Shown here in pieces: positions 60,602 through 64,000 of a DNA stretch of 64,000 nt. The notes below the pieces were generated by a model. That model was not told the origin of the DNA and made no database searches. It worked only from the letters and a program-made list of their open reading frames with translations. Positions within the stretch are counted from its first letter, which is position 1. Each line of letters starts with the position of its first letter. Both the position numbers and the translations under genes were made by a program. The stretch lies in contig CANQDD010000003.1 in assembly GCA_947591315.1 (NCBI GenBank), positions 1-64,000 on the forward strand. The letters run 5' to 3'. Source of the stretch: an uncultured Clostridia bacterium. GTDB taxonomy: Bacteria; Bacillota; Clostridia; UBA1381.

Positions 60602-61131
60602 TACTGCATTGTCTCCTTTATCTTGTCGGCTGTCGCCTTGGCTTTAAGCACCGACAGCATCAAGAAGCCGAAGTCGCCTGCCGCGCCTGCGCCCTTGCCG
60701 GTGATGAATTTACCGTCGATAACGGCTTTGTCGGGAACGACGTCCGCGCCGTAGAGATACTTTTCGTAACCGGGGAAGCACGTCGCCTTTTTACCCTCCA
60801 GCAGCATTTTTTTGCCGAGAATTGACGGCGCGGCGCATATCGCCGACACGTAAATGTTGTTCGCTACGGCGTAGCTTATGAGCGCGTGCACGGCGTTCGA
60901 CGCGTCGAGCTTTTCGTGACCGGCTCCGCCCGGCAGCATAAGAAGCTCCATATCGTCGCAGTCAACCTCTCCGATTTCAATATCAGCCGTAACGGGTATG
61001 CCGTGCGCGCCCGTAACCATTTTGCCGGTCACGCCCACGGTTTTAACCTCCGCGCCGCCGCGTCTTAAAATATCTATAGGCTCAATCGCCTCGACTTCCT
61101 CGAAGCCGTCCGCCAAAAGAACGTATACCAT
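60598..61131 (-). CDS. DJ-1/PfpI family protein
   Basis: 177 residues. DGFEEVEAIEPIDILRRGG at the start, PGGAGH, and the nucleophile-elbow Cys in VSAICAAPS are those of DJ-1/ThiJ proteins (deglycase or redox-stress proteins; the substrate is disputed). GGAGGTAA precedes the ATG. Confidence 0.9.
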   Translation of the reverse strand: MVYVLLADGFEEVEAIEPIDILRRGGAEVKTVGVTGKMVTGAHGIPVTADIEIGEVDCDDMELLMLPGGAGHEKLDASNAVHALISYAVANNIYVSAICAAPSILGKKMLLEGKKATCFPGYEKYLYGADVVPDKAVIDGKFITGKGAGAAGDFGFLMLSVLKAKATADKIKETMQY

Positions 61132-61207
61132 AAAAATTACCTCCGTTGTGTTTTTTTCTATTTTACCACAAAAAAAAATAATTCACAATATATTCACACA
61201 ATTTTAA

Positions 61208-61235
61208 TTGCACCGTTATCTTTTTATGGTACAAT
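61208..61235 (+). promoter_or_regulatory. gltA promoter
   Basis: TTGCAC (61208-61213), 16-base spacer, TACAAT (61230-61235) preceded by TGG. Confidence 0.65.
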
Positions 61236-61289
61236 AGATATAATTACTCGAAAAATAAATTCTGACGGGTTCGGAACGGAGGAAAGAAG

Positions 61290-62660
61290 ATGAATAAGAA
61301 GATAGTGCCCGTGGAGGTCACTCCGGAAATGCTGCATATGCTCGACATATGCAAAAAGAACAAAAGAATAGATCCCGCGCTGTATGAGAAGTACGACGTT
61401 AAGCGCGGTTTAAGAGATATAAACGGTAAGGGTGTTTTGGCGGGACTTACCGAAATAAGCGAGATACACGCATACGACGTTCTGCCCGACGGCACGAACG
61501 CGCCGTGCGACGGTAAGCTGTATTACCACGGCTACGACGTAGAGGAGCTTTTGAAGGGTTTTATAGACGATGACCGTTACGGCTACGAGGAGGTCGTGTA
61601 CCTGCTCATGTTCGGCGAGCTGCCGAATAAGGCGCAGCTTAAGGTTTTCAATACGACACTCGCGAAGCTGCGCACAATCCCGCCGTCGTTCGTGCGCGAC
61701 ATCATCATGCAGGCGCCGAGCCGCGACATGATGAACGCGCTGTCAAGGAGCGTTCTGACGCTGTACGCGTACGACGACAGAGCCGACGACATTTCACTGC
61801 CGAACGTTTTGAGACAGTGTCTGCAGCTTATCGCGCAGTTCCCGATGCTCGCGGTGTACGGCTATCAGGCGTTCAAGTATTATCACGCGAACGACAGCTT
61901 TATCGTACACGCGCCGCGTGAGGACTTGTCGGCGGCGGAAAACATACTGCATATGCTGAGAAGCGACAGCAAATACACGCCGCTTGAAGCGAAAATTCTC
62001 GATTTGTCGCTCATTCTCCACGCGGAACACGGCGGCGGCAACAATTCAACGTTCACAACGCATGTCGTCACCTCATCGGGAACGGATACATATTCGGCAG
62101 TTGCGGCATCGCTCGGCGCGCTCAAGGGTCCCAAGCACGGCGGCGCGAATATAAAGGTAACGCAGATGTTCGAGAACATGAAAAGCGTTATCAAAAACTG
62201 GCATGACGATAAGGAAATAGAGCAGTATCTGTCGGATATTCTGAATAAGAAGGCGTTCGACCGCAGCGGACTTATATACGGTATGGGACACGCTGTTTAC
62301 TCGCTGTCCGACCCGCGCGCGAACGCGTTTAAGGTGTTTGTGGAGCGTCTGTCGAAGGAAAAGGGCAGGGAGGAGGAGTTTGACCTTTACTCGCGCGTGG
62401 AAAGGCTCGCGCCGCAGGTCATTGCGTCGGAGAGGAAGATTTACAAGGGCGTAAGCGCGAATGTTGACTTTTATTCGGGATTTGTGTACAGTATGCTCGG
62501 TATACCGATGGAGCTGTATACGCCGATGTTCGCGATAGCGCGTATCGCCGGCTGGAGCGCGCATAGGATAGAGGAGCTTGTGAACCCCGGTAAAATTATC
62601 CGTCCCGCGTATAAGGCTGTGGCGGAGCATAAGGAATATAAACCGATCGGGGAGAGATAG
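61290..62660 (+). CDS. gltA: citrate synthase
   Basis: 456 residues, GGAGGAAAG just upstream of the ATG. The small N-terminal extension is typical of clostridial forms. Active-site regions: LSLILHAEHGGGNNSTFTTH (His), GLIYGMGHAVYS (His) and SANVDFYSGFVYSMLGIP (Asp). Condenses oxaloacetate with acetyl-CoA, probably for glutamate synthesis. Monocistronic. Confidence 0.95.
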   Translation: MNKKIVPVEVTPEMLHMLDICKKNKRIDPALYEKYDVKRGLRDINGKGVLAGLTEISEIHAYDVLPDGTNAPCDGKLYYHGYDVEELLKGFIDDDRYGYEEVVYLLMFGELPNKAQLKVFNTTLAKLRTIPPSFVRDIIMQAPSRDMMNALSRSVLTLYAYDDRADDISLPNVLRQCLQLIAQFPMLAVYGYQAFKYYHANDSFIVHAPREDLSAAENILHMLRSDSKYTPLEAKILDLSLILHAEHGGGNNSTFTTHVVTSSGTDTYSAVAASLGALKGPKHGGANIKVTQMFENMKSVIKNWHDDKEIEQYLSDILNKKAFDRSGLIYGMGHAVYSLSDPRANAFKVFVERLSKEKGREEEFDLYSRVERLAPQVIASERKIYKGVSANVDFYSGFVYSMLGIPMELYTPMFAIARIAGWSAHRIEELVNPGKIIRPAYKAVAEHKEYKPIGER

Positions 62661-62668
62661 GAGATAAG

Positions 62669-62695
62669 AAAAACGGCTCTTATGAGCCGTTTTTT
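62669..62695 (+). terminator. gltA terminator
   Basis: AAAACGGCTC with GAGCCGTTTTTT around TTAT. Confidence 0.92.
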
Positions 62696-62723
62696 GTGGT
62701 AAATTATGATTTGGCGCAGTGAG

Positions 62724-62866
62724 GCCCCCTTGTCAAAGGGGGCTGTCGGCGGAGCCGACTGGGGGATTCCTTTTCAATTTTCACAATGAATCCCTCCACC
62801 GCCTTCGGCGGTCCCCCTCCCTTTGACAAGGGAGGCTAACGGGCGAACACGGTTCGCCCCTACGCC
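62724..62866. repeat. palindromic intergenic repeat copy D
   Basis: GCCCCCTTGTCAAAGGGGGC, GTCGGCGGAGCCGAC, GAATCCCTCC, ACCGCCTTCGGCGGT, CCTCCCTTTGACAAGGGAGG and GGGCGAACACGGTTCGCCC. It is largely copy A in inverted orientation with a copy B unit joined on. Confidence 0.75.
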
Positions 62867-62896
62867 CACACCGCCGATACGCACATAAATCACAAT

Positions 62897-63919
62897 TTAC
62901 TCCACCAAATACACATCTCGATACACCGTGCCGAGGCGCATCACCGTTTCGTGATCCTCGACGGCGATGTCTATATGGTTCGTGCCGATACCGCCGCCGG
63001 TATCCTCGGCGCGGCGCAGACCGTAGCCTTCTATATACACCCATGACAGCGGCGCTATAACATTGGGGTTAACGCCTATGGTGCGTCCGGGTGTTATCTC
63101 GCCCGCCCACGCTGTGCCGCTGCCCCAGCTTCCGTTGCAGATTTCGCAGGGGCAGTAATGCGTTATACGAAAATTTCCGAGATATGTTCCCGTATTCTCA
63201 TACGCGTACGCCAGTCCGTCGCCGCCGTTCATCAATTCCCGGTAATTATAGCTTGTGTACTCGCGTAAATTTTCTTCGGTGGGAGCAAACTCGCCCTCGC
63301 CGTTATTCGGTATAACTCTCAGATTATTCGGCACCGTTACCGTTTCCGGAACGGATACGTACGCGCACATCTCGTCCTGGTTCCAGCCTACGGTAAGACC
63401 GAATATTTCCATAGAATCCCTTAGCGGCAGCATAAGCGTGCCGTCGTCTATAAGTATTGTTTTGGATACCATTTCATATTCGCAGCCGACGGCTATATAA
63501 TCGCCCTCGCTGTCACGGAAGTTGTAGCGTATTACAGCCGTGGAAGAGTCAAGCTTGATCGCCGCCGTAATATCCACCGGCACAAGTCCGGGAGTGGGCG
63601 GATCTACCATCGAGATTGCTTTTGCGGCGTACCGCTCTATCGGCTTTTCGGAGTACAGTCCTATTTTAAGGAGCAGTATCGCCGTCTGCGTGGGCTGATC
63701 CCACACGACCTCCATACCCGCCGCTTCAGCCATTGCCCTTGCCGGAACGAGCGTGCGGCTGTCAAGCTGCACCGGTTTAATGTCTCCGAACTGCACGTAC
63801 CGTGAATCGTCCGCGGTGATGCCGTCCATTCTTACCGAAATGTCGTAATCCGCATAGACAGCGGCGGCTGTCATAATAAGGATAAGCGCAGTGCATACCG
63901 CCGTTATTATCTTTTTCAT
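62897..63919 (-). CDS. secreted 3D-domain protein with copper-amine-oxidase-type N domain
   Basis: 340 residues. Signal peptide MKKIITAVCTALILIMTAAA to YADY. Residues about 28-200 hold the Cu_amine_oxidN1-like repeats (LDSRTLVPARAMAEAAGMEVVW, LMLPLRDSMEIFGLTVGW), common in clostridial envelope proteins. The C-terminus is a 3D domain as in Rpf/YabE-like and MltA-type enzymes: ITHYCPCEICNG, IGVNPNVIAPLSWVYIEGYG, AEDTGGGIGTNHIDI with the conserved Asp residues. Probably a wall-active lytic transglycosylase or related enzyme. Confidence 0.9.
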   Translation of the reverse strand: MKKIITAVCTALILIMTAAAVYADYDISVRMDGITADDSRYVQFGDIKPVQLDSRTLVPARAMAEAAGMEVVWDQPTQTAILLLKIGLYSEKPIERYAAKAISMVDPPTPGLVPVDITAAIKLDSSTAVIRYNFRDSEGDYIAVGCEYEMVSKTILIDDGTLMLPLRDSMEIFGLTVGWNQDEMCAYVSVPETVTVPNNLRVIPNNGEGEFAPTEENLREYTSYNYRELMNGGDGLAYAYENTGTYLGNFRITHYCPCEICNGSWGSGTAWAGEITPGRTIGVNPNVIAPLSWVYIEGYGLRRAEDTGGGIGTNHIDIAVEDHETVMRLGTVYRDVYLVE

Positions 63920-63969
63920 CGGATATTCGTCCTTTCTCTTTTGTATAACCGTTTTCCTCCATATCAGTA

Positions 63970-63998
63970 ATTATAATTGTTAAACGTAACGATGTCCG
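63970..63998 (-). promoter_or_regulatory. promoter of the 3D-domain gene
   Basis: Minus strand CGGACA (63993-63998), 17-base spacer, TATAAT (63970-63975). Confidence 0.6.
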
Positions 63999-64000
63999 TA

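Overview
The window looks like a chromosome segment of a low-to-mid GC Firmicute of class Clostridia. The evidence is a gram-positive style rpsL-rpsG-fusA-tuf locus led by an L7Ae-like protein, S-layer-homology (SLH) surface proteins, an AbrB-type regulator with a C-terminal zinc ribbon, strong AGGAGG ribosome binding sites, and TTGACA/TATAAT promoters. A gut Clostridia lineage is likely, but genus cannot be fixed from sequence alone.

Layout. 1-3080 is core sequence: tRNA-Asn, a RelB-like/zeta-like toxin-antitoxin pair, an FprA flavoprotein, and a compact type I toxin-antitoxin locus (24-residue hydrophobic peptide plus convergent antisense RNA). 3081-12460 is an AT-rich element inserted into the 3' end of tRNA-Thr(GGT), bounded by a perfect 45-bp direct repeat. 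It carries a tyrosine integrase, a small serine recombinase with an 8-codon leader, a BspA-like leucine-rich-repeat surface protein, several unknown or decayed genes, and two copies of a folded RNA element (132 bp identical) that each end in an intrinsic terminator just upstream of a surface-protein gene or operon. 12492-32301 is core: the str operon and tuf, an orphan HicB, a HIRAN-like protein, a large S-layer protein, a potABCD polyamine transporter followed by coaX, an AbrB regulator, holB, tatD, a VOC protein and a PNPOx-like protein. Families of palindromic intergenic repeats recur at about 17.8, 18.5, 24.0-24.4 and 62.7 kb.

32588-46659 is a minus-strand defence island read from one sigma-70-like promoter: a small HTH protein, HsdM, HsdS and HsdR of a type I restriction-modification system, then an 851-residue protein joining a YgjP-type metallopeptidase, an ImmA/IrrE-type metallopeptidase and an XRE-like HTH, then an Mrr-like nuclease, an AIPR-family protein and two zinc-ribbon proteins. 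Genes overlap or nearly touch, so they are probably co-expressed. The functional coupling of the accessory genes to the Hsd complex is inference and is the best candidate in this window for an undescribed system.

46.8-57.5 kb is a plus-strand prophage-like remnant: sigma-like regulator, DUF2800, DUF2815, polymerase and primase fragments, VRR-NUC, SNF2 helicase, DUF1492, HNH, terminase small subunit and three large-serine-recombinase genes. At least three internal deletion junctions remove the polymerase body, all packaging and structural genes, and a recombinase mid-section. A SIR2-like gene (57498-58550) closes the variable region. 58789-64000 is core again: rlmD, a 5-formyl-THF cyclo-ligase, a DJ-1 family protein, citrate synthase and a secreted 3D-domain protein.
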